DNA from: CAVQZA01 sp963724805
GTDB taxonomy: Bacteria > Actinomycetota > Thermoleophilia > Gaiellales > Gaiellaceae
DNA: 64,000 bases
Assembly: GCA_963724805.1 (NCBI GenBank)
Contig: CAVRWA010000007.1
Coordinates: 1-64,000, forward strand
Direction of reading: 5' to 3'
This document shows positions 25,053 to 33,219 of the stretch, piece by piece. Position 1 is the stretch's first letter. Each line of letters opens with the position of its first letter. The notes under the pieces were generated by a model. The model worked only from the letters and a program-made list of their open reading frames with translations, made no database searches and had not been told where the DNA came from. A program made the position numbers and the translations under genes.

Positions 25053-25831
25053 CCGACTGCTTCGTCTGTGCCACCTGCGGCACCCAGTACCCGCCGAGCA
25101 CCGAGCCGCCGGAGCGGTGCCCGATTTGCCTCGACGAGCGCCAGTACGTCGGCCACGCCGGACAGCGCTGGACGACCCTCGCCGAGTTGGGCCCCGACTA
25201 TCAGAGCGATGTCCGCGAGCTCGAGCCCGGCCTCTTCGGGATCGGCACCGAGCCGGCCTTCGCGATCGGGCAGCGTGCGATCCACGTCGAGGGCGGCGTC
25301 CTCTGGGACTGCGTCACCGTGCTGGACAAGGCGGCCGTCGCAGCGATCGAGCGGGCGGGCGGGATCCATACGATTGCGATCTCGCATCCGCACTACTACT
25401 CGGCGATGGTCGAGTGGGCCGACCGCTTCGGCGCGCGAATCCTCCTGCACGAGGCCGACCGGGAATGGGTGATGCGGCAGAGCCCGCGGATCGAGTACTG
25501 GTCGGGCGAGCGCGCGGAGGCCGCGGACGGGGTCCAGCTGATCCGCCTCGGCGGCCACTTCGCCGGCGCGACGGTCGCGCTGTGGAACGGCGCCCTACTC
25601 TCGGGGGATGTGGTGATGGTGGTCTCCGACCGCGACTGGGCGAGCTTCATGTGGAGCTACCCGAACCTGATCCCGCTCCCCGCGCGCGAGGTCGAGCGGA
25701 TGCGAGGCGTGCTCGAGACGCTCGAGTTCGACCGCGTCTACGGCGCCTGGTGGGAGCGCGTGATGCTCGGCGACGCGAAGGCGAAGGTGCTGCGCTCGGC
25801 CGACCGCTATCTGGCCGCAGTGCGGGGCTAG
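25049..25831 (+). CDS. MBL-fold hydrolase with N-terminal zinc-ribbon
   Basis: The product is 260 residues from GTG 25049. An N-terminal rubredoxin-like zinc-binding site uses CATCGTQYP and CPICLDERQY. The MBL part has ISHPHYYSAMVEWAD in place of the usual HxHxDH, then LGGHFAGATVALW and LLSGDVVMVV, so the metal site is modified. It is co-translated with the DUF2182 protein. The reaction is unknown; related proteins are annotated as generic hydrolases. Confidence 0.82.
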   Translation: MTDCFVCATCGTQYPPSTEPPERCPICLDERQYVGHAGQRWTTLAELGPDYQSDVRELEPGLFGIGTEPAFAIGQRAIHVEGGVLWDCVTVLDKAAVAAIERAGGIHTIAISHPHYYSAMVEWADRFGARILLHEADREWVMRQSPRIEYWSGERAEAADGVQLIRLGGHFAGATVALWNGALLSGDVVMVVSDRDWASFMWSYPNLIPLPAREVERMRGVLETLEFDRVYGAWWERVMLGDAKAKVLRSADRYLAAVRG

Positions 25832-25843
25832 ACTCGATCGGGA

Positions 25844-25916
25844 GGGCCGTTAGCTCAGCTGGTAGAGCAGGGGACTTTTAATCCCAAGGTCGCTGGTTCG
25901 AGTCCAGCACGGCCCA
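25844..25916 (+). tRNA. tRNA-Lys (TTT)
   Basis: The 73-nt cloverleaf starts GGGCCGTTAGCTCAGC. The anticodon stem-loop is GGGAC-TTTTAAT-CCC with anticodon TTT. The T-arm is GCTGGTTCGAGTCCAGC, the acceptor end is ACGGCCC plus A, and CCA is not encoded. Accessory DNA begins just after it, which is typical of a tRNA-linked island boundary. Confidence 0.95.
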
Positions 25917-25929
25917 TCGGTAACCGCTA

Positions 25930-25960
25930 GCCCGCGCGGATCCCGCATGGTTGCGCGGGC
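25930..25960 (+). terminator. Hairpin downstream of tRNA-Lys
   Basis: GCCCGCGC (25930-25937) pairs with GCGCGGGC (25953-25960) over a 15-nt loop, starting 13 bp after the tRNA. It is likely the tRNA transcript terminator. The rest of the 200 bp up to 26113 holds nothing I can identify. Confidence 0.5.
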
Positions 25961-26112
25961 GAGACGCGCGAATCGGGGCCGATCGTGCAGTCCGGTGCTG
26001 TCCGTGGTGCTGTCCTTGGGGTCCTCGTCCGGGGACACGCGTGAGGTTACGGGTGGTCCGCTGTGGAGACTGCTGTGGAGGTCCGCCAATCGAGGGGCGC
26101 AGCCACACCTCC

Positions 26113-26781
26113 TCATGCCGGGTCGAGCGCTTCCCGGAGGGCGTTTCGCGCGCCGTCGGTGAGGACGGCGAGTCGCTGCCGCAGGAGGGCATCTCCTCGA
26201 CCCTTGGCGACAGCGGCGATCTCGTCGGCATAGATGGCCGCAAACACGAGCTGCATGTCCTCCCAGGACATGTTCTCGATCGCCTCGGCGCTCTCGGGCA
26301 AGCGCGGGGTCGGATTCTCTTCGGCCTGGGGAACGCGGCCGAGGCCTTCTCTGAGCAACAGTTCGATTGCGGCGACGCGGGAGCGGACGTCGGGGATGCT
26401 GACCTGGGCTCGCTGTTTCTTGCCGCAGTCGGTGCAGGTGAGGGTAGCCCAGTGCTCCCTGCTGGCACCGAGGGCGGCGTCGAGTAATGCGGGCTGGATC
26501 TCGTCGAGCGAGGACGCAGCGGCCTGAGCAAGCGCCGGTCGCACCGCGGCGGGGTCGGTCGTGATCAACCTGGTGCTGGTCATCGGCTCGGCCTCCAGTT
26601 CGAGTGGCGCTTCGGGGCTCGGGTTCCGGCGCCGGGGATAGCGTCCTGCCCTGACGGCGGCCTCGCCGTGGATCGCGACGAGCTTTTCGTGGTGGCGGCA
26701 GTAGCTCGCCTCGGGTGAGGCGGCGAGGGCACCGCATGGCTGGTTGTCGCGGCGGCGGGCGGCACAGCGCGGAACAGGCAT
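26113..26781 (-). CDS. Small Cys/His zinc-finger-like protein of mobile-element type
   Basis: The product is 222 residues. An N-terminal C-x-A-x5-QPC ... YCRHH motif (RCAARRRDNQPCGALAASPE) resembles small zinc-binding proteins found beside phage terminases and recombinases. A second pair, CTDCGKK, lies mid-protein. The C-terminal part contains AIENMSWEDMQLVFAAIYAD, which is related to the AIQAMSWREMQVLAMRF fragments repeated four times further right (R3). It lies just after tRNA-Lys and could be part of the original integrated element. Function unknown. Confidence 0.65.
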   Translation of the reverse strand: MPVPRCAARRRDNQPCGALAASPEASYCRHHEKLVAIHGEAAVRAGRYPRRRNPSPEAPLELEAEPMTSTRLITTDPAAVRPALAQAAASSLDEIQPALLDAALGASREHWATLTCTDCGKKQRAQVSIPDVRSRVAAIELLLREGLGRVPQAEENPTPRLPESAEAIENMSWEDMQLVFAAIYADEIAAVAKGRGDALLRQRLAVLTDGARNALREALDPA

Positions 26782-26911
26782 GAGTTAATTGTTGCGCTCG
26801 CTACTAGTAGTTGCCAAGCCCAACCGCGGACCTCACAGCGAGCGAATCGCATCGCCGCAGGAGCCGCAACTTAGTGGAGTCCGTGGACGACTGCGTTCCG
26901 TACTTCAGATC

Positions 26912-26925
26912 GGACATTCCCGAAC
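26912..26925 (+). repeat. R1 repeat copy, left half, split by IS110
   Basis: GGACATTCCCGAAC matches the left half of R1 and then changes to IS sequence. The right half resumes at 28169 after the IS. Joining the halves restores an R1 almost identical to the copy at 29554. Confidence 0.75.
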
Positions 26926-26979
26926 TCAATGTCAGGCTCGGGTTGTGGTGGCGTCTGATCGACGACGCAGACTCGGGTC

Positions 26980-27122
26980 GGCGGCGGCTGACTCTATTCC
27001 CGCATGTCGCCCCGTAGGTTGACTTGCCAGCGTTGTGTCGCCGCCGCCTTCCCGTGACCGTCGAGCGTGACCTGATAGGAGCGTGGCTGCTGCCTCGATT
27101 GAGGTCTGTCCGCTCGCCGGTC
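26980..27122 (+). ncRNA. Bridge RNA of the IS110 element (target and donor loops)
   Basis: The target loop is enclosed by GGCGGCGGC/GCCGCCGCC (26980-26988, 27040-27048). Its 5' side holds ATTCCCG (26996-27002), identical to the R1 target just left of AAC. Its 3' side holds GCCAGCGTT (27026-27034), complementary to AACACTGGC with one mismatch, and a small GTC/GAC apical stem lies between them. The donor loop is enclosed by GACCG-T-CGAGCG/CGCTCG-C-CGGTC (27056-27067, 27111-27122). It has ATAGGAGC (27075-27082), equal to the right end before AAC, and ATTGAGGT (27098-27105), pairing with the left-end start with one mismatch. This is the architecture known for IS621-type bridge RNAs. The RNA ends are not determined. 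Confidence 0.82.
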
Positions 27123-27150
27123 GCCCCCGATGTTGGAGGAGGCGATCTGA

Positions 27151-28164
27151 ATGATCGTGATCGGAGTGGACGTGCACAAGCAGTCGCTGACGGCGGTCGC
27201 CGTCGATGAGGCCGGGCGTGCGCTGGCGGAGCTGACGGCCGGTTCGGCGTCGGAGTTGCTCGTCTGGTCAGCGTCGCTCGCGTCTGAGCGGCTGTGGGCG
27301 CTCGAGGACTGCCGACAGCTGACCCGTGCGCTCGAGCGGACGCTCTCAGCGGCGGGCGAGAGGCTGGTGCGGGTACCGCCGAAGCTGATGGCGCCGCAAC
27401 GCCGTGCCGGCCGCACGCGCGGCAAGTCTGACCCGATCGACGCGCTCGCCGTCGCTAGGGCGGCGCTGCGCGAGCCGCGGCTCGACCATCCGCGCGCGGG
27501 TGAGCAGCGGCTGCGCGAGTTGAAGCTGCTGGTCGATCACCGCGACGACCTGATCGACGAGCGACGGCGGGCTCAGCAGCGGCTGCGCTGGCACCTGCAC
27601 GACCTCGACCCGGAATGGGCTGTCCCGCTTGGCGCGCTCGACCGTGCTGTCTGGCTCGATCGTGTCGGGCGCCGCCTCACACGCCTCGAGCAGACAGCGC
27701 AGGTACGGATCGCGCGGGAGCTCGTCGCCCGCTGCCGCAGCCTCACCCGCACGATCGGCGACCTCGATCGCGAGCTGCAGACAGCGGCCGCGCAGACCGC
27801 GCCGGCGCTCCTGGCGCTACCCGGCTGCGGCGCCATCAGCGCCAGCAAGCTGCTCGGGGAGATCGGACCGATCGAGCGCTTCGACTCCGACGCGCAGCTT
27901 GCCCGCCACGCCGGCGTAGCACCGCTCGAAGCGAGCTCCGGCAAACACCAACGCCACCGGCTCGACCGCGGCGGCAACCGCCAACTCAACTGCGCCCTGC
28001 ACCGGATCGCGGTCACCCAGGGACGCGTCCACCCACCCGCACGCGCCTACCTCGAACGCAAACAAGCCGAAGGCAAAAGCCGACGCGAAGCACTCCGCTG
28101 CCTCAAACGACAACTCGCACGCACCGTCTACACCACCCTCAAGAACGAACCCCGCTTGACATAG
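27151..28164 (+). CDS. IS110-family transposase (DEDD recombinase)
   Basis: The product is 337 residues, intact. The RuvC-like N-terminus has Asp in GVDVHKQSLTAVAVD, an acidic residue in LWALEDCRQLTRAL, and the pair in KSDPIDALAVARAAL. A central coiled region follows, and the C-terminal transposase_20 domain has LLALPGCGAISASKLLGEIG and the Ser in EASSGKHQRHRLDRGGNRQL. The bridge RNA lies directly upstream, as in the IS110 group rather than IS1111. The intact frame and complete ends suggest it may still be active. Confidence 0.95.
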   Translation: MIVIGVDVHKQSLTAVAVDEAGRALAELTAGSASELLVWSASLASERLWALEDCRQLTRALERTLSAAGERLVRVPPKLMAPQRRAGRTRGKSDPIDALAVARAALREPRLDHPRAGEQRLRELKLLVDHRDDLIDERRRAQQRLRWHLHDLDPEWAVPLGALDRAVWLDRVGRRLTRLEQTAQVRIARELVARCRSLTRTIGDLDRELQTAAAQTAPALLALPGCGAISASKLLGEIGPIERFDSDAQLARHAGVAPLEASSGKHQRHRLDRGGNRQLNCALHRIAVTQGRVHPPARAYLERKQAEGKSRREALRCLKRQLARTVYTTLKNEPRLT

Positions 28165-28168
28165 GAGC

Positions 28169-28189
28169 AACACTGGCCCAGGCGAGCTC
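28169..28189 (+). repeat. R1 repeat copy, right half, split by IS110
   Basis: AACACTGGCCCAGGCGAG matches the right half of R1 directly after the IS right end. It shares AAC with the left junction. A gap of about 110 bp with no evident gene follows before the FAD oxidoreductase. Confidence 0.75.
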
Positions 28190-28296
28190 CGTCATATTCG
28201 ATGCGATGCCGGGCGGTGGTGGGTCTCGACCTCGATGGCCTGGCTTGATACGGTCGCGCTCGTTGCATTCGCAGCGAGCTGCGTGAGGGAGGGCGC

Positions 28297-29511
28297 GTGG
28301 GAGCAGGCTCGTACGATGCGATCGTTGTCGGTGCTCGTTGTGCCGGGTCCCCGACGGCGATGCTTCTGGCGCGTGCCGGTCATCGGGTGTTGTTAGTCGA
28401 TCGCGCTGAGTTTCCGAGCGACACGGTGTCGACGCACGCCATTCACGCCTCGGGTGTGGCGGCGTTGTCGCGTTGGGGGTTGCTCGACTTGCTGGAAGCG
28501 ACTGGATGCCCGCCCTGGCGAACGTACTCCTACGACTTCGGGCCGTTCACGATCACTGGCTCGCCCCGACCGGCGGATGGCGGGATCACACGTGCGCTCT
28601 GTCCGCGCCGGACAGTGTTGGACAAGCTGCTGCTGGACGCGGCTGCCGAGGCGGGGGCGGAGGTGCGCGAGCAGTTCGCGGTCGAGGATCTGATCTTCGA
28701 GGATGGCACTGTGACCGGGGTACGAGGTCACGGGAGGAATGGCCAGACGGTCACGGAGGCGGCGCGGGTGGTAGTCGGCGCGGACGGCCGAAACTCGCTG
28801 CTCGCGAAGAGGGTTGGGGCGTCCGCATACGAGGAGCGCTCGGCTCGGGCAGCCTGGTATTACACGTACTGGAGTGACCTGCCGACCGACGGGGCGGAGA
28901 TCTATATCCGGCCCGAGCGCGGCTGGGTCGCCGCCGGCACCAACGACGGGCTGACATTGGTCGGTGTCGGTTGGCCGATCGCGGAGTTCGAGGCGAACCG
29001 CAAGGACATTGAGGGCTCCTATCTCCAAACGCTCGAACTGGCGCCCGCGTTTGCCGACCGCGTACGGGCAGGAACGCGAGAGGCACGGTTTGTCGGCACG
29101 ACGGTGGCGAACTTCTTCCGCAAACCGTACGGCCCGGGATGGGCGCTCGTCGGCGACGCCGGTTACACCAAGGACCCGGTCACGGCGTACGGAATCATGG
29201 ACGCGTTCCTCTCCGCCGAGCGGTTGACAGAGGCGTTAGGTGAGTGGCTCTCCGGTGCGAGGCCGTACGAGGACGTGATGGCCGACTATCAGCGCGACCG
29301 AGATGAGCACGCACGACCTGGATACGAGCTCACGTGTGACTTCGCCACCCTGGAATTACCGCCGCCAGAGACGCAACAGCTCCTCCACGCCGTTTCCGCA
29401 AGCGACGAGACGATGGACGAGTTCGTAAGCATGATGACCGGCACGCTCCCGGTACCCGAGTTCTTTGCCCCCACGAATGTGGAACGCATCATCTCTACCG
29501 CAAGCGCCTAA
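28297..29511 (+). CDS. FAD-dependent oxidoreductase, geranylgeranyl-reductase-like
   Basis: The product is 404 residues from a GTG start preceded by GGGAGGG. The dinucleotide motif is DAIVVGARCAGSPTAMLLAR, the second FAD motif is VVGADGRNSLLAKRVGA, and the flavin-binding GD motif is GWALVGDAGYTKDPVTAYGI. This is the class A monooxygenase/geranylgeranyl reductase fold. Substrate unknown; it could hydroxylate or reduce a lipid or aromatic compound. It stands alone between R1 copies. Confidence 0.9.
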   Translation: MGAGSYDAIVVGARCAGSPTAMLLARAGHRVLLVDRAEFPSDTVSTHAIHASGVAALSRWGLLDLLEATGCPPWRTYSYDFGPFTITGSPRPADGGITRALCPRRTVLDKLLLDAAAEAGAEVREQFAVEDLIFEDGTVTGVRGHGRNGQTVTEAARVVVGADGRNSLLAKRVGASAYEERSARAAWYYTYWSDLPTDGAEIYIRPERGWVAAGTNDGLTLVGVGWPIAEFEANRKDIEGSYLQTLELAPAFADRVRAGTREARFVGTTVANFFRKPYGPGWALVGDAGYTKDPVTAYGIMDAFLSAERLTEALGEWLSGARPYEDVMADYQRDRDEHARPGYELTCDFATLELPPPETQQLLHAVSASDETMDEFVSMMTGTLPVPEFFAPTNVERIISTASA

Positions 29512-29553
29512 CGAAACCGACTCCTCCTCCACGCCAGGTGGCAACCCCGCTCG

Positions 29554-29585
29554 GGGAACATTCCCGAATACTGGCCCAGGCGAGG
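29554..29585 (+). repeat. R1 repeat copy
   Basis: GGGGAACATTCCCGAA then TACTGGCCCAGGCGAGG, 40 bp after the FAD gene. It keeps the full left target half (ATTCCCG) of the IS110 guide. Confidence 0.75.
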
Positions 29586-29672
29586 GGGTTCTTCCTAAGT
29601 TGGATACGTGGTTCCGCTGATGCGTCGAGGCTGCCGCCCGGACGACGATGTGACAGTGAGGAGGTGAGATAA

Positions 29673-30068
29673 ATGAAGCTCGGAGAGACGCCTCGGAGGG
29701 ATCTCATTTTGTTGGCGGTCGCCGTTATCCTCATGCTCGGCGGTGCTGTGACGCTCGTCGGCGGATGGATCGCCGCAAGCCTCGCGATCCCGCTGATCAC
29801 GGTCGGAATCGCGCTCGTCGTAATTGAACAGGGGCGACGTCCACCGTCAGCACGCCAAGCAAATTCCGGGTACTTAGGCGGATTCGAGCGGCGAGCTTGC
29901 GGTTCCGCATTGATCAGCTCGCCGAGAACCTCTCGTCGCTCTGACGTCATTCCGGAACACTGGGGCAGGCGAGCGCCTTCTCGATCGCCTCAGGCGTCGT
30001 CGGTCCAGCCGATGGCGATCAGCGTCTCAACGATCTGGCCGATGGGGTGCGTCGCGTCGAGTTCGTGA
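29673..30068 (+). CDS. Small two-helix membrane protein, C-terminus overrun
   Basis: An excellent ribosome site (GAGGAGGTGAGA) precedes the ATG. Residues 1-55 give two membrane helices (DLILLAVAVILMLGGAVTLV and ASLAIPLITVGIALVV) and a basic end. Beyond about residue 60 the frame only translates R1 and the antisense of the next gene, so the original protein was probably about 60-70 residues and has lost its stop. Function unknown. Confidence 0.5.
   Translation: MKLGETPRRDLILLAVAVILMLGGAVTLVGGWIAASLAIPLITVGIALVVIEQGRRPPSARQANSGYLGGFERRACGSALISSPRTSRRSDVIPEHWGRRAPSRSPQASSVQPMAISVSTIWPMGCVASSS
29945..29977 (+). repeat. R1 repeat copy
   Basis: CGTCATTCCGGAACACTGG then GGCAGGCGAGCGCC. It lies inside the overrun part of the 29673 frame and just beyond the end of the 29990 gene. 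Confidence 0.7.
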
Positions 30069-30454
30069 GTGCAGGTCGCCCGCAGCCGCGGCTCCACTGA
30101 GGCGAGGTCGCTCAGGACGGCCTCGCGTTCGTCGGCCGTCTTGCCGTAGCTGTTGGTGGTCCGCGACTCGATCCGGCCGAGGATCACCTCCGCCGGCGCG
30201 CTCAGAAGCACAACGGCATCGAACCGGTCGTAGAAGCGTCCCTGGTTCGACACGCAGCCCGAGACGTAGAGCGTTCTCGCGTCGACCGCCAGTAGATCGG
30301 ACATCCGATCCTCACGCCAGACCCACTCACCGGCGCGCCACACCTTCCAGCCAGGCTCGTCGGTGTCGACGACATGGAAGCCGCGCTCGGCGAGCTCGGC
30401 GAGCACCGTCGACTTCCCCGTCCCCGACATGCCGGTCACCAATATCCGTCGCAC
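29990..30454 (-). CDS. P-loop kinase-like ATP-binding protein
   Basis: The product is 154 residues. The Walker A motif MRRILVTGMSGTGKST is at the N-terminus, and DTDEPGWKVWRAGEWVWRED and GRFYDRFDAVVLLSAPAEVI follow as in shikimate/adenylate-kinase-like AAA_18 proteins. It probably phosphorylates a small molecule; the substrate is not inferable. It stands alone. Confidence 0.85.
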   Translation of the reverse strand: MRRILVTGMSGTGKSTVLAELAERGFHVVDTDEPGWKVWRAGEWVWREDRMSDLLAVDARTLYVSGCVSNQGRFYDRFDAVVLLSAPAEVILGRIESRTTNSYGKTADEREAVLSDLASVEPRLRATCTHELDATHPIGQIVETLIAIGWTDDA

Positions 30455-30551
30455 ACGCAGACGGTAACCACCTCAGGTGCCCGGATGCGCTCGGGCATCA
30501 TTCCCCCATGCCGGCGCAGCCGAGTGCTGTCCGGGCCGGTTAGCTTCCCAT

Positions 30552-31094
30552 TTAGGTCCCGCACTCGGGCAGGTCACCGTCGACGTAGCGAAGGATGCGA
30601 GGCGGGGATGTGTCGGCGTATGCCTCTGCGGGGCGCTCCGTATCATGCGGCGGCGCCGCGCCGTGCTGTTTAGCGACTTCGGCAGCGATGTAGCGGACGC
30701 TCGAGTCCGGAGCCCGCGTGCTCACGGCGACGATCACGCAGGGGCTGTCACCTGCTCCGATGAGTACGTGCTCTGTCCAGGGTGGACAGTGAACGAAGTC
30801 CCAGGCGCGGAGCTGCCTCTCCTCGCCCTCGATGAGCAGCAGGCACTCGCCCGCCACGACCAGGAACTCCTCCTGGTTGGACTCCGCGTGGTATCTGGCC
30901 ATCGGCTTTCCCGGGTCAAGCACCGTGAGATTGAAGCCGAGCGCAGGCCACGGCTCCTCGGGCTCAAGCCAAGCGCCCCTCCACAGGTCGTCCGTTCCCA
31001 CCCACCGCGTCTCACGAGCATTGACGACGTACCAGCCCGCGCTCTGCGGAAGGAGACCGTCCTTGGTCAGCATGGGCTTCGACTCCCCGACCAT
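30552..31094 (-). CDS. Cupin-domain protein
   Basis: The product is 180 residues from ATG 31094 (MVGESKPMLTKDGLLPQS); an ATG at 31073 is an alternative. The cupin core is visible: PMARYHAESNQEEFLVVAGE (motif 1 with His and Glu ligands) and WDFVHCPPWTEHVLIGAG (motif 2 His). It is a single-domain cupin, perhaps binding a metal and a small polar ligand. No enzymatic role can be assigned. Confidence 0.85.
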   Translation of the reverse strand: MVGESKPMLTKDGLLPQSAGWYVVNARETRWVGTDDLWRGAWLEPEEPWPALGFNLTVLDPGKPMARYHAESNQEEFLVVAGECLLLIEGEERQLRAWDFVHCPPWTEHVLIGAGDSPCVIVAVSTRAPDSSVRYIAAEVAKQHGAAPPHDTERPAEAYADTSPPRILRYVDGDLPECGT

Positions 31095-31151
31095 GCGCAA
31101 TCTACCCCCTGAATGTCCGCGAGTCCCCATCGCCGATCCTACTCGGGTCGG

Positions 31152-31178
31152 TGATATTCCCGAACTGGGGCAGGCGTC
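31152..31178 (+). repeat. R1 repeat copy
   Basis: TGATATTCCCGAAC then TGGGGCAGGCGTCC. It lacks the AC of the consensus centre. It lies between the cupin start and the 31283 gene. Confidence 0.65.
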
Positions 31179-31282
31179 CGCGCCGTGTCCCGAGGCAGAT
31201 GAACGCGGGTGTTCGGAGATCCGCGGATGCGCGTTCGGAGATTCCACGGATGCGCGGGCTCCGCGCTAGGCCAACACTGGGG

Positions 31283-31738
31283 ATGATGAGCTCAAGGGCG
31301 TTACAGCCGGGCCTCACGCTCCCGGTTCTCGCGGCCCGCGCTGCTGCCGTCGTGATGGTCGGCATCGCAGCCTTTCAAGTCGCACTCGTCTTCGGTGCAC
31401 CATGGGGCGCATATACACAAGGAGGCGGGACGGAAGGCGCGCTCGATACATCTGGACGAGTGCTCGCCGCGGTCTCCTGCGCGATCCTGCTCGTAATGGC
31501 CGCTGCGATCCTGGCACGAGTGCGCGAGGGTCCCCTCAAGAACGCTCCGGAGAGAATCGTGACCGCCCTTGCCTGGTTCACGACGATCTATTCCGCCCTC
31601 GCGGTTGTCCTCAACCTGGCTACACACAGCTCGTCGGAGCGCGCCGTTTTCGCGCCGACCACGATCATCCTTCTTGCGCTCGTTGTGACCACGATGGTCG
31701 GCTCTCGACGCATGACCCGCCAAGCCTCAGGCACTTGA
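31283..31738 (+). CDS. Four-helix membrane protein
   Basis: The product is 151 residues from ATG 31283. Four hydrophobic segments are seen (LAARAAAVVMVGIAAFQVAL; RVLAAVSCAILLVMAAAILA; IVTALAWFTTIYSALAVVLN; TTIILLALVVTTMV). No family motif is evident; it resembles small uncharacterised actinobacterial membrane proteins. Confidence 0.7.
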   Translation: MMSSRALQPGLTLPVLAARAAAVVMVGIAAFQVALVFGAPWGAYTQGGGTEGALDTSGRVLAAVSCAILLVMAAAILARVREGPLKNAPERIVTALAWFTTIYSALAVVLNLATHSSSERAVFAPTTIILLALVVTTMVGSRRMTRQASGT

Positions 31739-32028
31739 TGACGCCGAACTGAAGGTCGTCGATCTCGGGTGACGGTAAGACCGCCCGAGTCGCCGCTCAC
31801 ACCGCACGATGAACGGGCAGCCGTGCGCCAATGTTCTGACCAGCCGCACTCGCTGATCCTTGCGGAGTGGCACTCACTTCATCGAGGCTGAGAACTACCC
31901 GGGCAAGAGGACTCTCGCGCAGACGACCGTCCTCGCTCGTCAATCCGCTCGGATCCGACGACTACGCAATGAGAGACGGGTAGACCAAGTTGGCTTGTAT
32001 TCGACAGCCCGAGTGCTACCGTCGCCTG

Positions 32029-32208
32029 ATGGTCACGAGACTGATGGACTGGGTTGCGGGACTTCGAGCTAAGAAGCTTGCTCGGATCGAGCGAGAGTAT
32101 GGCCCGCTGAGCGCGGAAGAAAAGAACGAAATCCGCCGGCTTCGCGTAGAGCACAGCACCGGGCAGATCTCGCCAGACCGCGAGCTTTGGAATCGCCCGG
32201 GGACATAG
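32029..32208 (+). CDS. Small helical hypothetical protein
   Basis: The product is 59 residues (MVTRLMDWVAGLRAKKLARI...EEKNEIRRLRVEH), strongly charged and helical. An upstream in-frame start at 31990 is possible. No clear ribosome site is seen. Coding status rests on composition only. Confidence 0.4.
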   Translation: MVTRLMDWVAGLRAKKLARIEREYGPLSAEEKNEIRRLRVEHSTGQISPDRELWNRPGT

Positions 32209-32262
32209 CCGCTACTGGCGGTCGGCCTGGCTCGCGTCCTCTCCTTCTCCGGCTGAAGTGCT

Positions 32263-32297
32263 CGGGGGACATTGCTGAACACTGGGGCAGACGAGCG
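32263..32297 (+). repeat. R1 repeat copy
   Basis: CGGGGGACATTGCTGAACAC then TGGGGCAGACGAGCG. It lies 55 bp after the small helical gene and before the end of the methyltransferase gene. Confidence 0.7.
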
Positions 32298-32342
32298 CAC
32301 TCGCCTCTGACGCCGCCGGTGGGAGCCTGACGAGGGACAGTG

Positions 32343-33101
32343 CTATGCGAGGCCGCGAGCCGCCCAGGCGCGCGCCGTGACCAGGAAAGGTGCGTCAGGG
32401 AGTAGTTCGCGACAATGTTCGCGCAGCTGCGCCCGGCGTTCCGGTTCGAGCCCGGTCACGTACGCGCCTGGAGGGCCGACGCCGAGGGTGAATCGCTCCC
32501 ACCACTCTTCGAAACTCGGATGCTCAACGCTGACAGACAGCGCCGTCTCCTCGACCTCGCGAAGCCCTGACGACTCGAACAACCGCGCCAGGTCGCCTTC
32601 GCGGGTGCCCATCAGGCGAGATTCGTCGTCGACCTCGGGGTCGAGCTCGCGGGCTGCTTCCCACAACGCGCTGAACGGACCCTGACCGCCGGCGTGATCC
32701 CAGACGCAAGCAGCGACGACACCGTCCTGCCGCGTCACGCGCAACATCTCCGTCACGCCCGCGGCCGGGTCCGACATGAAGTGGACGACAAGCTGCGCAA
32801 GAACAACGTCGAACGCCTGGTCCGGGAACGGCAGCTGCTCTGCGGATGCCTGCTGCACGCTGACCGCCGGATGGCGCTCCCTCGCGGCCGCGACAAACGA
32901 CGCGGATGGATCGACGGCCGACACGGCTGCAGGCCCAACCCGAGCGACCAGCTCGGCCGTGAGTGCACCGGGACCGCAGCCGACATCGAGCACTCGCTGA
33001 CCGCGGTCCACACCGGCAAGGTTGGCAAGCTGCGGGGAGACCTGCGCCGAGTACCGGCCCATATACCGGTCGTACGCATCCGCGGGAACTGAGAAGCTCA
33101 T
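32343..33101 (-). CDS. SAM-dependent methyltransferase
   Basis: The product is 252 residues. Motif I is VLDVGCGPGALTAELVARVG, acidic ribose-binding residue in VSAVDPSASFV, motif II AFDVVLAQLVVHFM, and the C-terminal domain (WWERFTLGVGPPGAYV) is typical of methyltransf_11 small-molecule enzymes. It is next to a VOC protein on the same strand but 119 bp apart. Substrate unknown. Confidence 0.9.
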   Translation of the reverse strand: MSFSVPADAYDRYMGRYSAQVSPQLANLAGVDRGQRVLDVGCGPGALTAELVARVGPAAVSAVDPSASFVAAARERHPAVSVQQASAEQLPFPDQAFDVVLAQLVVHFMSDPAAGVTEMLRVTRQDGVVAACVWDHAGGQGPFSALWEAARELDPEVDDESRLMGTREGDLARLFESSGLREVEETALSVSVEHPSFEEWWERFTLGVGPPGAYVTGLEPERRAQLREHCRELLPDAPFLVTARAWAARGLA

Positions 33102-33219
33102 CCGCGCAATCTATGTGCCCGAACTCGCGGAAACCAACGCCGCATCCGGGCCCCGCCTCGCTCGGTTGGGAGCGCTCGGCACCGCGTGGCCGGTGGGACG
33201 GCGAGCGCGGACTCGGCCG

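Larger units (their letters stand above)
26926..28171 (+). mobile_element. IS110-family insertion sequence with bridge RNA, inside R1
   Basis: The element is about 1,246 bp, bounded by a 3-bp AAC at each junction (26923-26925 and 28169-28171). It has no terminal inverted repeats, a long left end (225 bp), a DEDD transposase and a very short right end, as in the IS110 group. Boundaries were set by the interrupted R1 repeat and confirmed by guide sequences. ATAGGAGC in the left end equals the last bases of the right end, and ATTGAG is the reverse complement of the first bases of the left end. The exact core dinucleotide (AA or AC) is uncertain by 1-2 bp. Confidence 0.85.
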
